From: Pseudomonas mendocina
GTDB lineage: Bacteria; Pseudomonadota; Gammaproteobacteria; Pseudomonadales; Pseudomonadaceae
DNA length: 64,000 bases
Assembly (NCBI RefSeq): GCF_003008615.1
Contig: NZ_CP027657.1
Location: 1,240,001-1,304,000, forward strand
Direction of reading: 5' to 3'
Shown here: in pieces, positions 56,816 to 64,000 of the stretch
Position numbering within the stretch: the stretch's first letter is position 1
Layout of the letters: every line of letters begins with the position of its first letter
The notes under the pieces: model-generated
Databases searched by the model: none
Told to the model about the DNA's origin: nothing
Seen by the model: the letters and a program-made list of their open reading frames with translations, nothing else
Made by a program: the position numbers and the translations under genes

Positions 56816-58054
56816 ATGACCACTGCCGCCCAGCCCACCGCTCATCACGTCGCCATCATCGGCGGCGGCCCCGCCGGGTTGATGGCTGCCGAAATGCTGG
56901 TACAAGGCGGTGTGCACGTGGAGCTGTTCGACGCCATGCCCTCGGTGGGACGCAAGTTCCTGCTGGCCGGCGTCGGCGGCATGAACATCACCCACTCCGA
57001 AGCCAAGCCGGCATTCCTCGGACGTTATGGCGAGCGCCAGACCGAGGTCGCGGCACTGTTGCAGGAGTTCGATGCCGACGCCCTGCGCGCCTGGATTCAT
57101 GGACTGGGCATCGACACCTTCGTCGGCACCTCCGGCCGCGTATTCCCCACCGACATGAAGGCTGCGCCGTTGCTGAGAGCCTGGCTGCGGCGCTTGCGCG
57201 AACTGGGCGTGGTCATCCATACGCGCAGCCGCTGGCTGGGCTGGAACGATGACGGCAGCCTGCGTATCGCCAGCGCGGACGGCGAACGCGCGCTGTCCGC
57301 TGCTGCCTGCCTGCTGGCACTGGGCGGCGGCAGTTGGGCGCGACTGGGCTCCGACGGTGCCTGGGTGCCCCTGCTGCAGGCACGCGGTATCGAGGTGGCA
57401 GCACTGAAGCCGAGCAACTGCGGTTTCGAGGTGGCCGGCTGGAGCGACTACCTGTGCGAGAAATTCGCCGGCGCGCCGCTGAAGAACGTCGCCCTCAGCC
57501 TGCCCGGTCAGCCCGCCCGCATCGGTGAGTTCGTACTCACCGCAGGCGGCATCGAAGGCAGCCTGGTGTATGCCTTTTCCGCCGATATCCGCCGCGCCAT
57601 CGAGACCGACAGCCAGGCGCTGATCCACCTCGACCTGCAGCCGCAGATGCCGCTGGCCAAACTGCAACAGGCGCTGGCCAAACCACGCGGCAAGCATTCG
57701 ATGGCCAAGCACCTGCACCGCCAGGCCGGCCTCGATGGCGTGAAAGCTGCGCTGCTGCGCGAGCTGGCACCGGCCGCGGCCTTCGCCGAGGCAACCACGC
57801 TGGCGCGCTGGATCAAGGCGCTGCCGATCACCCTGCTGCGCGCCCGGCCGCTGGACGAAGCGATCAGCAGCGCCGGTGGCGTGCCTTTCGAGGCTCTGGA
57901 TCAAGGCCTGATGCTAAAGGCCCTGCCCGGCATGTTCTGTGCCGGCGAAATGCTCGACTGGGAAGCCCCCACCGGTGGCTATCTACTCACTGCGTGTTTC
58001 GCCAGTGGCCGGGTCGCGGCACAGGGCGTACTCGACTGGTTGCATGCCGTGTAG
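56816..58054 (+). CDS. BaiN/HI0933-like FAD flavoprotein (TIGR03862 type)
   Basis: The 412-residue NAD(P)/FAD-dependent oxidoreductase has an N-terminal dinucleotide fold (IIGGGPAGLMAAEMLVQGG), the GRKFLLAGVGGMNITHSE motif and the C-terminal FCAGEMLDWEAPTGGYLLTACFASG of the HI0933 family. The GGSWARLGSDG segment fits the TIGR03862 subgroup. Function unknown. It is divergent from the aminotransferase gene. Confidence 0.88.
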   Translation: MTTAAQPTAHHVAIIGGGPAGLMAAEMLVQGGVHVELFDAMPSVGRKFLLAGVGGMNITHSEAKPAFLGRYGERQTEVAALLQEFDADALRAWIHGLGIDTFVGTSGRVFPTDMKAAPLLRAWLRRLRELGVVIHTRSRWLGWNDDGSLRIASADGERALSAAACLLALGGGSWARLGSDGAWVPLLQARGIEVAALKPSNCGFEVAGWSDYLCEKFAGAPLKNVALSLPGQPARIGEFVLTAGGIEGSLVYAFSADIRRAIETDSQALIHLDLQPQMPLAKLQQALAKPRGKHSMAKHLHRQAGLDGVKAALLRELAPAAAFAEATTLARWIKALPITLLRARPLDEAISSAGGVPFEALDQGLMLKALPGMFCAGEMLDWEAPTGGYLLTACFASGRVAAQGVLDWLHAV

Positions 58055-58056
58055 TT

Positions 58057-58131
58057 GTAGGGTGAACCGGGCGGCGCTCCGCTTCAACCCACCAAGGCTG
58101 GCCGCTGTTGGTGGGCTGAAGCCCACCCTAC
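58057..58131. repeat. GTAGGGTG repeat downstream of the flavoprotein gene
   Basis: It starts GTAGGGTGAACCGGGCGGCG (58057) and ends with the palindromic unit TGGGCTGAAGCCCACCCTAC (58112-58131), matching 45888-45909. It fills the start of the gap before the CheC-type regulator. Confidence 0.75.
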
Positions 58132-58229
58132 GGACGTGCACAGCCCACTACCGCCGAAAAACGCTGTGACGCCACGCAGGCTGCGGCTATGCTCAGTCTC
58201 AGCGCTCCACACACAGGTAACCTCCCGCC

Positions 58230-59231
58230 GTGATCCCTCTGCTGGTCTGCGACGACTCCAATATGGCGCGCAAGCAACTGATCCGCGCCTTGCCGGCTGA
58301 ATGGCCGGTCACCCTCAGCCAGGCCAGCAACGGCGAGGAAGCACTGGCCTTGATCCGTCAGGGCCAAGGCCAGGTCATGCTGCTCGACCTGACCATGCCC
58401 GTGCTCGATGGCTACCAGACACTGGCCGCGCTACGCGCCGAAGGCCTCAACAGCCAGGTCATCGTGGTGTCCGGTGACGTGCAGGACGAAGCGGTGCGCC
58501 GCGTCCGCGAGCTCGGTGCCCTGGCGTTCATCAAGAAACCCGCCGATCCCGATATCCTGCGCCAGACCCTGATCGAACTGGGCCTGTTCAATCCACAGGG
58601 CACACCAACGGCGCAGGCTCAGGCAGCGGCGCTCTCGGAGCTGAAGGTGAGCTTCCGCGACGCCCTGCGCGAGGTCAGCAACGTCGCCATGGGCCGCGCC
58701 GCCGCGCTGCTGGCCAAGGTGCTCGGGGTATTCGTGCAGTTGCCGGTGCCGCAGGTGAACATCTTCGAAGTCAGCGAACTGCACATGACCCTGCTCGACG
58801 CCCAGCGCGGCGAACGCTTCAGCGCCATCTGCCAGGGCTTCATTGGCGAGGCCATCGCCGGCGAAGCGCTGCTGCTGTTCCACGACTCGGAAGTGGACGA
58901 CATGGCGCGTCTGCTCGGCTGGCAACCGAAGAACGAGGCAGAAACATCGGAAATGCTCCTGGATCTGGCCAGCATCCTGATCGGCGCCTGCCTGGCCGGC
59001 GTCGCCGAGCAACTCGACCTGCGTTTCTCCCAGGGCCATCCGCAACTGCTCGGCCAGCATGCCAGTCTCGACCAGATCATCCAGGTCAACCGCCAGCGCT
59101 GGCGCAAGACCCTGGCCGTGGAAATCAGCTACAGCCTGGAAGGCCACGCGATTCATTTCGACCTGCTGCTGTTGTTCACCGAAGACTCGATCAAGCGCCT
59201 GACCGCCAAGATCGGCTACCTGATGGAGTAA
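58230..59231 (+). CDS. Response regulator with a CheC-type phosphatase domain
   Basis: The 333-residue two-domain protein has an N-terminal receiver (acidic Asp8-Asp9, phospho-acceptor Asp53 in LLDLTMP, Lys in FIKKPAD) joined to a CheC/CheX-like domain (about 130-330). The latter has one E-x2-N active-site motif (LREVSNVAMGRAA) followed by the family Pro (QLPVP); the second motif is absent. Such fusions dephosphorylate a response regulator and are output-controlled by their own receiver. A GTG start is used. It lies 4 nt before the PAS gene, and no chemotaxis genes are nearby. Confidence 0.88.
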   Translation: MIPLLVCDDSNMARKQLIRALPAEWPVTLSQASNGEEALALIRQGQGQVMLLDLTMPVLDGYQTLAALRAEGLNSQVIVVSGDVQDEAVRRVRELGALAFIKKPADPDILRQTLIELGLFNPQGTPTAQAQAAALSELKVSFRDALREVSNVAMGRAAALLAKVLGVFVQLPVPQVNIFEVSELHMTLLDAQRGERFSAICQGFIGEAIAGEALLLFHDSEVDDMARLLGWQPKNEAETSEMLLDLASILIGACLAGVAEQLDLRFSQGHPQLLGQHASLDQIIQVNRQRWRKTLAVEISYSLEGHAIHFDLLLLFTEDSIKRLTAKIGYLME

Positions 59232-59235
59232 GGCG

Positions 59236-59661
59236 ATGCCCGCGCAGATCGATATCAAGGAAGTTCACTGGCTGCTCGACATCGTGCAGTGCATCGACGT
59301 CGGCGTGGTGGTGCTCGACCGCCAGTACCGCGTCGAGGTGTGGAACGCCTTCATGGAAAATCACTCCGGGTTGGGGCCGGATCAGGTACAGGGGCGCTCG
59401 CTGTTCGAACTCTTCCCCGACATCGACCGCCCCTGGCTGGAGCGCAAGGTGGAAAGCGTGGTGCAGCTGGGCACGCGCGCCTTCAGCCTGTGGCAGCAGC
59501 GCCCGTACCTGATGCGCTTCAAGAGCTATCAGCCGATCACCGGCCAGGCCGACTTCATGTACCAGAACGTCACCGTGCTGCCGCTGGCTGGCCAGCCGGT
59601 GGAACATGTGTGCCTGGTGATCTATGACATGACCGCGGCGGCAGTGGCGGCACAGGCTTGA
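59236..59661 (+). CDS. Stand-alone PAS-domain protein
   Basis: The 141-residue single PAS domain protein (VVVLDRQYRVEVWNAFMENHSGL, GRSLFELFPDI) starts 4 nt after the CheC-type regulator, so they form a two-gene sensing unit. No kinase or GGDEF output domain is fused, and no partner follows because a repeat and then an IS element interrupt the region 12 nt downstream. Its ligand is unknown. Confidence 0.86.
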   Translation: MPAQIDIKEVHWLLDIVQCIDVGVVVLDRQYRVEVWNAFMENHSGLGPDQVQGRSLFELFPDIDRPWLERKVESVVQLGTRAFSLWQQRPYLMRFKSYQPITGQADFMYQNVTVLPLAGQPVEHVCLVIYDMTAAAVAAQA

Positions 59662-59724
59662 TCCGCTAAGCCGTAGGGTGCGCCGTGCGCACCAGCCAAC
59701 CTCTTCTGAGTTCGGTGCGCATGG

Positions 59725-61015
59725 TGTTCAGCCGGGGGACATGGTAAACACCTGTCGGGAGACATGGGTAACAGGTTGATGATCATGTTGCCCGTTGCCT
59801 CAGGTCTATCTGACGCAGCGTTTTGCGGATGAATACCACATCGTAGACACCCTCTTCGGCAGTTGGTCGGATGGCGACCTTCTCCCCATATAGACCTCCA
59901 CTTACGAAGACGTTGAGCCCTTTGAAATACACCTGCCCGGTCTGACGTACATTCACCACGTGATCACCCGGTTCATATTCGATGGCTGGCAGTTGCTCCG
60001 GGTAGCTTCGTGGACTGGGCCTATAGCGCTCTATAGGGGGCCGTTGATCAAGTGCTTCGTGCGGACGGTAATGGTTGTACTCGTCTCGCCAGCGGCTCAT
60101 CACTTGCTGACAATGCTGCAAGTCGCTGAACGCGCGATGCAGCACTTCGCGTTTGAGTGTCTGGTGGAAGCGCTCCAGCTTGCCCTGAGTCTGTGGATGA
60201 TGAGGCCGACTATGGCTGACCTCGATCCCCAGCCGCATCAGCCAAACCTCCAATTTTGATAGTCCACCGGCAATATTAGAACCCCAAGGCGGCCCGTTGT
60301 CGGCGGTGATACGCAGCGGCAAACCGTACTGACGGAAAACCTCGATCAGATGCGGTTTGACCAGCTCCAGCCGCTCCCCCTCACAGGCTTGCAGGCAGAG
60401 CGAAAAGCGTGAGTGATCGTCCAGCAGGGTCAAGGGATGACAACGAGGCGAACGGCGATCGTTTAGGGGGACGCTACCCTTGAAGTCGATCTGCCAGAGG
60501 TCGTTCGGATTGGGATGCTCGAAACGATGGTTAGCCGGCGCTTGCGCCTGCTCATTGTGGTAAAGGACATGACAATCGTGGCGCTTGAGGATGGCGTCGA
60601 TAGTGCTGTGGTGAGGCGGATCAACAGCCGCAGTCATCAACAAGCTTCGCAGTTTGCGAGCGCCCCAATAGGGATAGCGGTGGTGCAATTGCACAACCGT
60701 TTGTTCCAACGTCGGATCGCTGCGCCCTGGACTGCTCAGGGGACGGCGGGATCGATCCTGTAAGCCTGCATCGCCTTGCTCACGGTACCGATCCAGCCAT
60801 TTGTAGCCAGTTCTGGGACTGATGCCATACCGCCGACAGAGCTCCCGCACATTACTTTGGGGCTGCCCTGCCAGCAGAACAAACTCTCGCCTTATCGACA
60901 TAGTGCTGCGCTCCAGCCACGGCATCATTCGATCTCCCGATCCGATGAACACCGTAAGCCTAAATGCGTTACCTATGTCTCCCGACACCCGTTACCTATG
61001 TCCCCCGGCTGAACA
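59725..61015 (-). mobile_element. IS481-family insertion sequence, 1291 bp
   Basis: Terminal inverted repeats share TGTTCAGCCGGGGGACAT exactly at both ends (59725-59742 and the complement of 60998-61015). Inside each end the GACAT(A/G)GGTAAC unit is repeated about 22 bp further in, as expected for transposase-binding subterminal repeats. It is flanked by 5-bp direct repeats CATGG (59720-59724 and 61016-61020). One intact transposase gene fills it. Complete and apparently recent. Confidence 0.93.
59783..60928 (-). CDS. IS481-family transposase
   Basis: The 381-residue DDE transposase has an N-terminal helix-turn-helix (NVRELCRRYGISPRTGYKWLDRY) and the integrase core with Asp in LWQIDFKG, Asp in ITADNGPPWG and Glu in QGKLERFHQTLKRE. 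The start at 60928 has GGGAG 5 nt upstream. The reading frame is undisturbed, so the enzyme is probably functional. Confidence 0.94.
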   Translation of the reverse strand: MMPWLERSTMSIRREFVLLAGQPQSNVRELCRRYGISPRTGYKWLDRYREQGDAGLQDRSRRPLSSPGRSDPTLEQTVVQLHHRYPYWGARKLRSLLMTAAVDPPHHSTIDAILKRHDCHVLYHNEQAQAPANHRFEHPNPNDLWQIDFKGSVPLNDRRSPRCHPLTLLDDHSRFSLCLQACEGERLELVKPHLIEVFRQYGLPLRITADNGPPWGSNIAGGLSKLEVWLMRLGIEVSHSRPHHPQTQGKLERFHQTLKREVLHRAFSDLQHCQQVMSRWRDEYNHYRPHEALDQRPPIERYRPSPRSYPEQLPAIEYEPGDHVVNVRQTGQVYFKGLNVFVSGGLYGEKVAIRPTAEEGVYDVVFIRKTLRQIDLRQRAT

Positions 61016-61026
61016 CATGGCGCACC

Positions 61027-62370
61027 CTACTTTTTTCCGCCCTTGGGCTTGCTGCCGAAGCTCGGCACCTTGCGTACCGCCTTGGCTTTGGGCTTGGCAT
61101 CCTCTTCCTCGAACCAGCGACCGAGGTGGATATTGCCCTTGCCGCCCGCCTTGCCCGCACCGGGAATCAGCTTCTGCTTGGGCTTCTTCGGTTTCTTCAG
61201 TACCTGACCGCCGACCGCCGTCAGTGGTACGCGGTGATCCGGAATAAAATCGGGCTCGTCGACACGCTTGATCAACTGCTGAGTGAGGTTCTCGATAGCC
61301 GCCAACTGGTCGACCTCGTCGGCGCAGACCAGCGAGATCGCCTCGCCCTTGCTGCCCGCGCGACCGGTTCGGCCAATGCGGTGCACGTAGTCCTCGGCGT
61401 TGATCGGCAGGTCGAGGTTGACCACCAATGGCAGGTCATCGATATCCAGCCCCCGTGCGGCTACGTCGGTAGCGACCAACACCTGCACCTCGCCGGCCTT
61501 GAAACGCTCCAGGGCGCGCAAGCGGCTCGGCTGCGGCTTGTCACCGTGGATCGAGTCAGCACTGACGCCGATGGCCAGCAGTTCCTGTTCGAGCTGATCG
61601 ACACCCTTGCGGGTCTTGGCGAACACCAGCACCTGCCCCCAGCGTTTTTCCTGCAGCAGGTACAGGAACAGTTCGCCCTTGCGCTTCTTGTCCACCGGGA
61701 TCAGCCACTGCTTGACGCTCTTGGCCGCCGCGTTGCGCGGGCTGACTTCCACCGACAGCGGGTCGCGCAGCAGTTCGCCGGCCATCTGCCGGATGGCGTC
61801 GGAGAAAGTGGCAGAGAACAGCAGGGTCTGGCGCTTTTTCGGCAACGCGCTGAACAGCTCGTCCAGCTCACGGGCGAAACCGAGGTCGAGCATGCGATCC
61901 GCCTCGTCGAGCACCAAGGTCTGCAACTGGCTGAACTTCACCGCGTTCTGCCGGTACAAGTCGAGCAACCGGCCCGGCGTGGCCACCAGCACATCGACAC
62001 CCTTGCGCAGCTTCATCATCTGCGGGTTGATGCTGACCCCGCCATACACCGCATAGCTGGAGAGCGGCAGGTTCTGGCCGTAGCTCAGAAAGCTCTGCAG
62101 CACCTGCTCGGCCAGCTCACGGGTCGGCACCAGCACCAGCGTGCGTACCGAGTTGCTCGCCACCTGCGGCCCCTCCAGGGTCAGACGTTGCAACAACGGC
62201 AGGGCGAAACCGGCCGTTTTGCCGGTTCCGGTCTGCGCTGCGGCCATCAGGTCGCGGCCCTTGAGCACGGCGGGAATCGCCTGGCTCTGCACCGGAGTCG
62301 GAGTCTGGTAATCGAGGTCAGCAAGGGTGCGCAGCAGCGGCTCGATCAGGCCAAGGGAGGCGAAGGTCAT
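61027..62370 (-). CDS. rhlE: DEAD-box RNA helicase (RhlE-like)
   Basis: This ATP-dependent RNA helicase remodels ribosomal or messenger RNA. The 447-residue product has all core motifs: the Q motif (TPTPVQSQAIP), Walker A AAQTGTGKT, DEAD in VLDEADRMLD, SAT in LLFSATFSD, and HRIGRTGRAG. It is followed by a Lys-rich tail of about 80 residues ending KPKGGKK. The stop TAG lies in the terminal GTAGGG of a repeat immediately beside the IS element. RhlE is the best subfamily match; SrmB or DbpA lack this tail. Confidence 0.93.
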   Translation of the reverse strand: MTFASLGLIEPLLRTLADLDYQTPTPVQSQAIPAVLKGRDLMAAAQTGTGKTAGFALPLLQRLTLEGPQVASNSVRTLVLVPTRELAEQVLQSFLSYGQNLPLSSYAVYGGVSINPQMMKLRKGVDVLVATPGRLLDLYRQNAVKFSQLQTLVLDEADRMLDLGFARELDELFSALPKKRQTLLFSATFSDAIRQMAGELLRDPLSVEVSPRNAAAKSVKQWLIPVDKKRKGELFLYLLQEKRWGQVLVFAKTRKGVDQLEQELLAIGVSADSIHGDKPQPSRLRALERFKAGEVQVLVATDVAARGLDIDDLPLVVNLDLPINAEDYVHRIGRTGRAGSKGEAISLVCADEVDQLAAIENLTQQLIKRVDEPDFIPDHRVPLTAVGGQVLKKPKKPKQKLIPGAGKAGGKGNIHLGRWFEEEDAKPKAKAVRKVPSFGSKPKGGKK

Positions 62371-62572
62371 GGGGTAACCGAATCAGAGGGAAACAGGCGC
62401 GCAGTTTACCTGAACAAGCCCCCGCGTCGGCTGCGGACATTGACTCGCGACGAACAGTAGATCCTTGCGCAGGCAGGCTTTTCCGCACCGCATGGCCGTT
62501 ACTGGCACAGCCTACAAAGGACAATGAATCGTCTAGGATGGGGGACATAGCAAATGCGTCGAGCACTCAAGC

Positions 62573-63280
62573 ATGCCTCATCCCAATATCGTCATTCTCA
62601 CCGGCGCCGGTATCTCTGCCGAAAGCGGCATCCGCACCTTCCGCGCCGCTGACGGACTCTGGGAGAACCACCGCATCGAAGAGGTGGCTACGCCCGAAGG
62701 TTTCGCCCGTGATCCGGCGCTGGTGCAGCGCTTCTACGACATGCGTCGCGCCCAGTTGCGCGATCCGGCCATCGCACCGAATGCCGGGCACCTGGCCCTG
62801 GCCGAACTGGAGGCCGGCTGGCAAGGTGAGTTCATGCTGGTCACGCAGAACGTCGACAACCTGCACGAACGCGCCGGCTCCAGGCGCTTGCTGCACATGC
62901 ACGGCGAGTTGCAGTCGATGCTGTGCAGCAACAGCCAGCAGCGTTTTCAGCTGCTGGAGGACATGCCGGTCGAACAGGCGTGCGCCTGCTGCGGTCTGAA
63001 GGGCACGCTGCGACCGGATATCGTCTGGTTCGGCGAGATGCCCTATCACATGGAGCGCATCCATGACGCGCTGGAGCAATGCGAGCTGTTCGTCAGCATC
63101 GGCACCTCGGGCCATGTCTACCCGGCGGCGGGTTTCGTCGAGCAGGCCCGTCGGGCCGGCGCGCATACGCTGGAGATCAATCTGGAGCCGAGTCTGGGTC
63201 ACTCGCTGTTCGCGGAAAAACGCTACGGCCCGGCCACCGAGCAGTTGCCCCGCTGGGTGGCGGAGCAACTGGCCAATTGA
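62573..63280 (+). CDS. cobB: CobB-type NAD-dependent protein deacylase (sirtuin)
   Basis: This sirtuin removes acetyl and succinyl groups from lysines using NAD. The 235-residue protein has the NAD-binding GAGISAESGI (11-20), catalytic His110 (LLHMHGE), and Tyr55/Arg58 (FYDMRRAQL), the pair that marks class III desuccinylase-capable sirtuins. The zinc-site region reads LCSN then ACACC, matching E. coli CobB, where the first half is similarly reduced. It is divergent from the helicase. Confidence 0.93.
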   Translation: MPHPNIVILTGAGISAESGIRTFRAADGLWENHRIEEVATPEGFARDPALVQRFYDMRRAQLRDPAIAPNAGHLALAELEAGWQGEFMLVTQNVDNLHERAGSRRLLHMHGELQSMLCSNSQQRFQLLEDMPVEQACACCGLKGTLRPDIVWFGEMPYHMERIHDALEQCELFVSIGTSGHVYPAAGFVEQARRAGAHTLEINLEPSLGHSLFAEKRYGPATEQLPRWVAEQLAN

Positions 63281-63305
63281 TACATGTAACGGTAAGCCGA
63301 CCACC

Positions 63306-63472
63306 GTAGGGCGGATTCAGCATGTAGGCGGACTCAGGAACGCCAGCGAACAGTCCGCCGTTTTTCAGCGGCCCACACATCCAGCAGCGTACTGCTTCCG
63401 AGCGGCCGGCGTTCCAGTACGCCCTACCGAACTGCAGGCCGTGCCGGAACGCCAAAGCCGAGTACGCCCTAC
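63306..63472. repeat. Compound GTAGGGCGG...CCCTAC repeat block
   Basis: It begins GTAGGGCGGATTCAGCATG and ends CCGAGTACGCCCTAC. It holds internal units AGCGAACAGTCCGCC and CAGCAGCGTACTGCTTC shared with 30597-30766, and an internal GTACGCCCTACC. It occupies the convergent gap; the last bases supply the TAG stop of the next gene. Confidence 0.75.
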
Positions 63473-64000
63473 CCGGCGTCCTGAACGGGCGCCGCCGCTT
63501 CGGCCGGCGCCTCTGGCTGCGGGCTGAACACACCCTGGTTCCAGGCGTAGTAGCCCAGGCCCAGCGCCAGCAGCAGCGCCAGTATCCACGGCCATACCAG
63601 CGGTTTCTCGGCGTAGGGATCGCGCAGCGCGCGGTCGCTGCCCTTGGGCAGCTCCGCCATCTGCGTGAGCGCGGTGCCGAAGGGAATGCTGATACGAGCC
63701 TGGGCATTCACCGCCCAGCCGTTGCCGTCGAGGATCGGCCCCAGGCTACGGCGACGCAGCTTGAACCAGGCCAGCAGCATGGCCGGCCCGGAGATGGCCA
63801 GCAGCACGCAGAGCAGCAGCAGCGGAACCTGCCACCAGGCCAACGAGAGAATCCCCGTGACCACCGCCGCCAGTGCCGTACCCAAAGCGCCGACTGCCAG
63901 GCCGATGGCCGCGAAGATACCGGCGAACTTGGCGATATCGAACGCTGGTGCCGGCGTTGCCGCAGGCGCAGCCCCGGTTTCACCAACTTTGGCGGCGGTC
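63469..64000 (-). CDS. Membrane protein of unknown function (5' end outside window)
   Basis: The frame is open from 63469 to the window edge (177 codons seen, including the stop). The visible part has an Ala/Pro-rich stretch (AAPAATPAPAFDIAKFAG), three hydrophobic segments (around FAAIGLAVGALGTALAAVV, WWQVPLLLLCVLLAI and WPWILALLLALGLGYY) and a soluble loop (RRRSLGPILDGNGWAVNAQA). I do not recognise the family. Its stop codon TAG is in the GTAGGG repeat end. Confidence 0.75.
   Translation of the reverse strand, partial: TAAKVGETGAAPAATPAPAFDIAKFAGIFAAIGLAVGALGTALAAVVTGILSLAWWQVPLLLLCVLLAISGPAMLLAWFKLRRRSLGPILDGNGWAVNAQARISIPFGTALTQMAELPKGSDRALRDPYAEKPLVWPWILALLLALGLGYYAWNQGVFSPQPEAPAEAAAPVQDAG

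Larger units (their letters stand above)
59673..61030. repeat. GTAGGGTG-family doublet split by the IS element
   Basis: The first arm GTAGGGTGCGCCGTGCGCAC (59673-59692) is intact. The second, GGTGCGCATGG CGCACCCTAC, is divided by the IS: GGTGCGCATGG ends at 59724, and CATGGCGCACCCTAC resumes at 61016-61030. Removing the IS and one CATGG copy restores a normal doublet. The helicase stop codon TAG (61027-61029) lies in the terminal GTAGGG. Confidence 0.85.

Noticed and set aside
62931..63000. Lost zinc site in the sirtuin
   Set aside because: The missing second cysteine of the first pair looked like degeneration, but E. coli CobB has the same arrangement, so it is normal for the family.

Overview
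The window is a high-GC pseudomonad chromosome segment. Gene content and order in the first ~41 kb match, as far as I can recall, the Pseudomonas aeruginosa block from mlaF/kdsD/lpt/rpoN through mre, gat, roxSR and dpp. The abundant GTAGGG...CCCTAC and GTAGCCCGG...CCGGGCTAC intergenic repeats point towards the P. mendocina / oleovorans / alcaligenes group, but that placement is an inference. No rRNA, tRNA, CRISPR array or prophage is visible.

Layout. 1-7.7 kb: envelope and nitrogen/PTS block (mlaF partial; kdsD-kdsC-lptC-lptA-lptB; rpoN-hpf-ptsN-rapZ-ptsO). 7.7-11.6 kb, minus strand: the iron-starvation operon fagA-fumC-orfX-sodA plus a ZIP transporter, behind a Fur-box-like promoter. 11.7-25.1 kb, mostly minus strand: the TldD/PmbA protease pair, yjgA/darP, a nitrilase-family amidase, yhdP, rng, maf and mreBCD. 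25.3-29.5 kb: gatCAB, an RlpA-like lipoprotein and a PcaC-like protein. 29.5-41.3 kb: an AEC carrier, the RoxSR redox two-component system, a SIMPL protein and a dipeptide ABC transporter with two binding-protein paralogues. 41.3-59.7 kb: a looser set (degenerate receiver/HD-GYP protein, Ada, DJ-1 protein, NCS2 purine permease, TrmA, a secreted CXXCH protein, a DUF411 protein, a zinc peptidase, a HAD hydrolase, TesB, a tandem nitroreductase SagB-like protein, GNAT, an HDAC-like protein, a class V aminotransferase, a flavoprotein, and a CheC-type response regulator with a PAS protein). 59.7-64 kb: an IS481-family element, a DEAD-box helicase, a CobB sirtuin and a membrane protein cut by the window edge.

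The most interesting material lies between the genes. Two copies of a ~140-155 bp element (between maf and mreD, and in the roxS leader) share a core and differ by compensatory changes in three separate stems, which points to a conserved folded structure. From ~28.6 kb onward, short palindromic repeat doublets sit in many intergenic gaps, including 7 of the 10 convergent gene junctions. They supply the TAG stop codon of four genes and encode the start of the signal peptide of the RlpA-like lipoprotein. They also separate the dpp operon genes, and one is split at its centre by the IS481 element with a 5-bp target duplication. Also notable are a receiver/HD-GYP protein lacking key catalytic residues in both domains and a probable ATT start codon in mreC.
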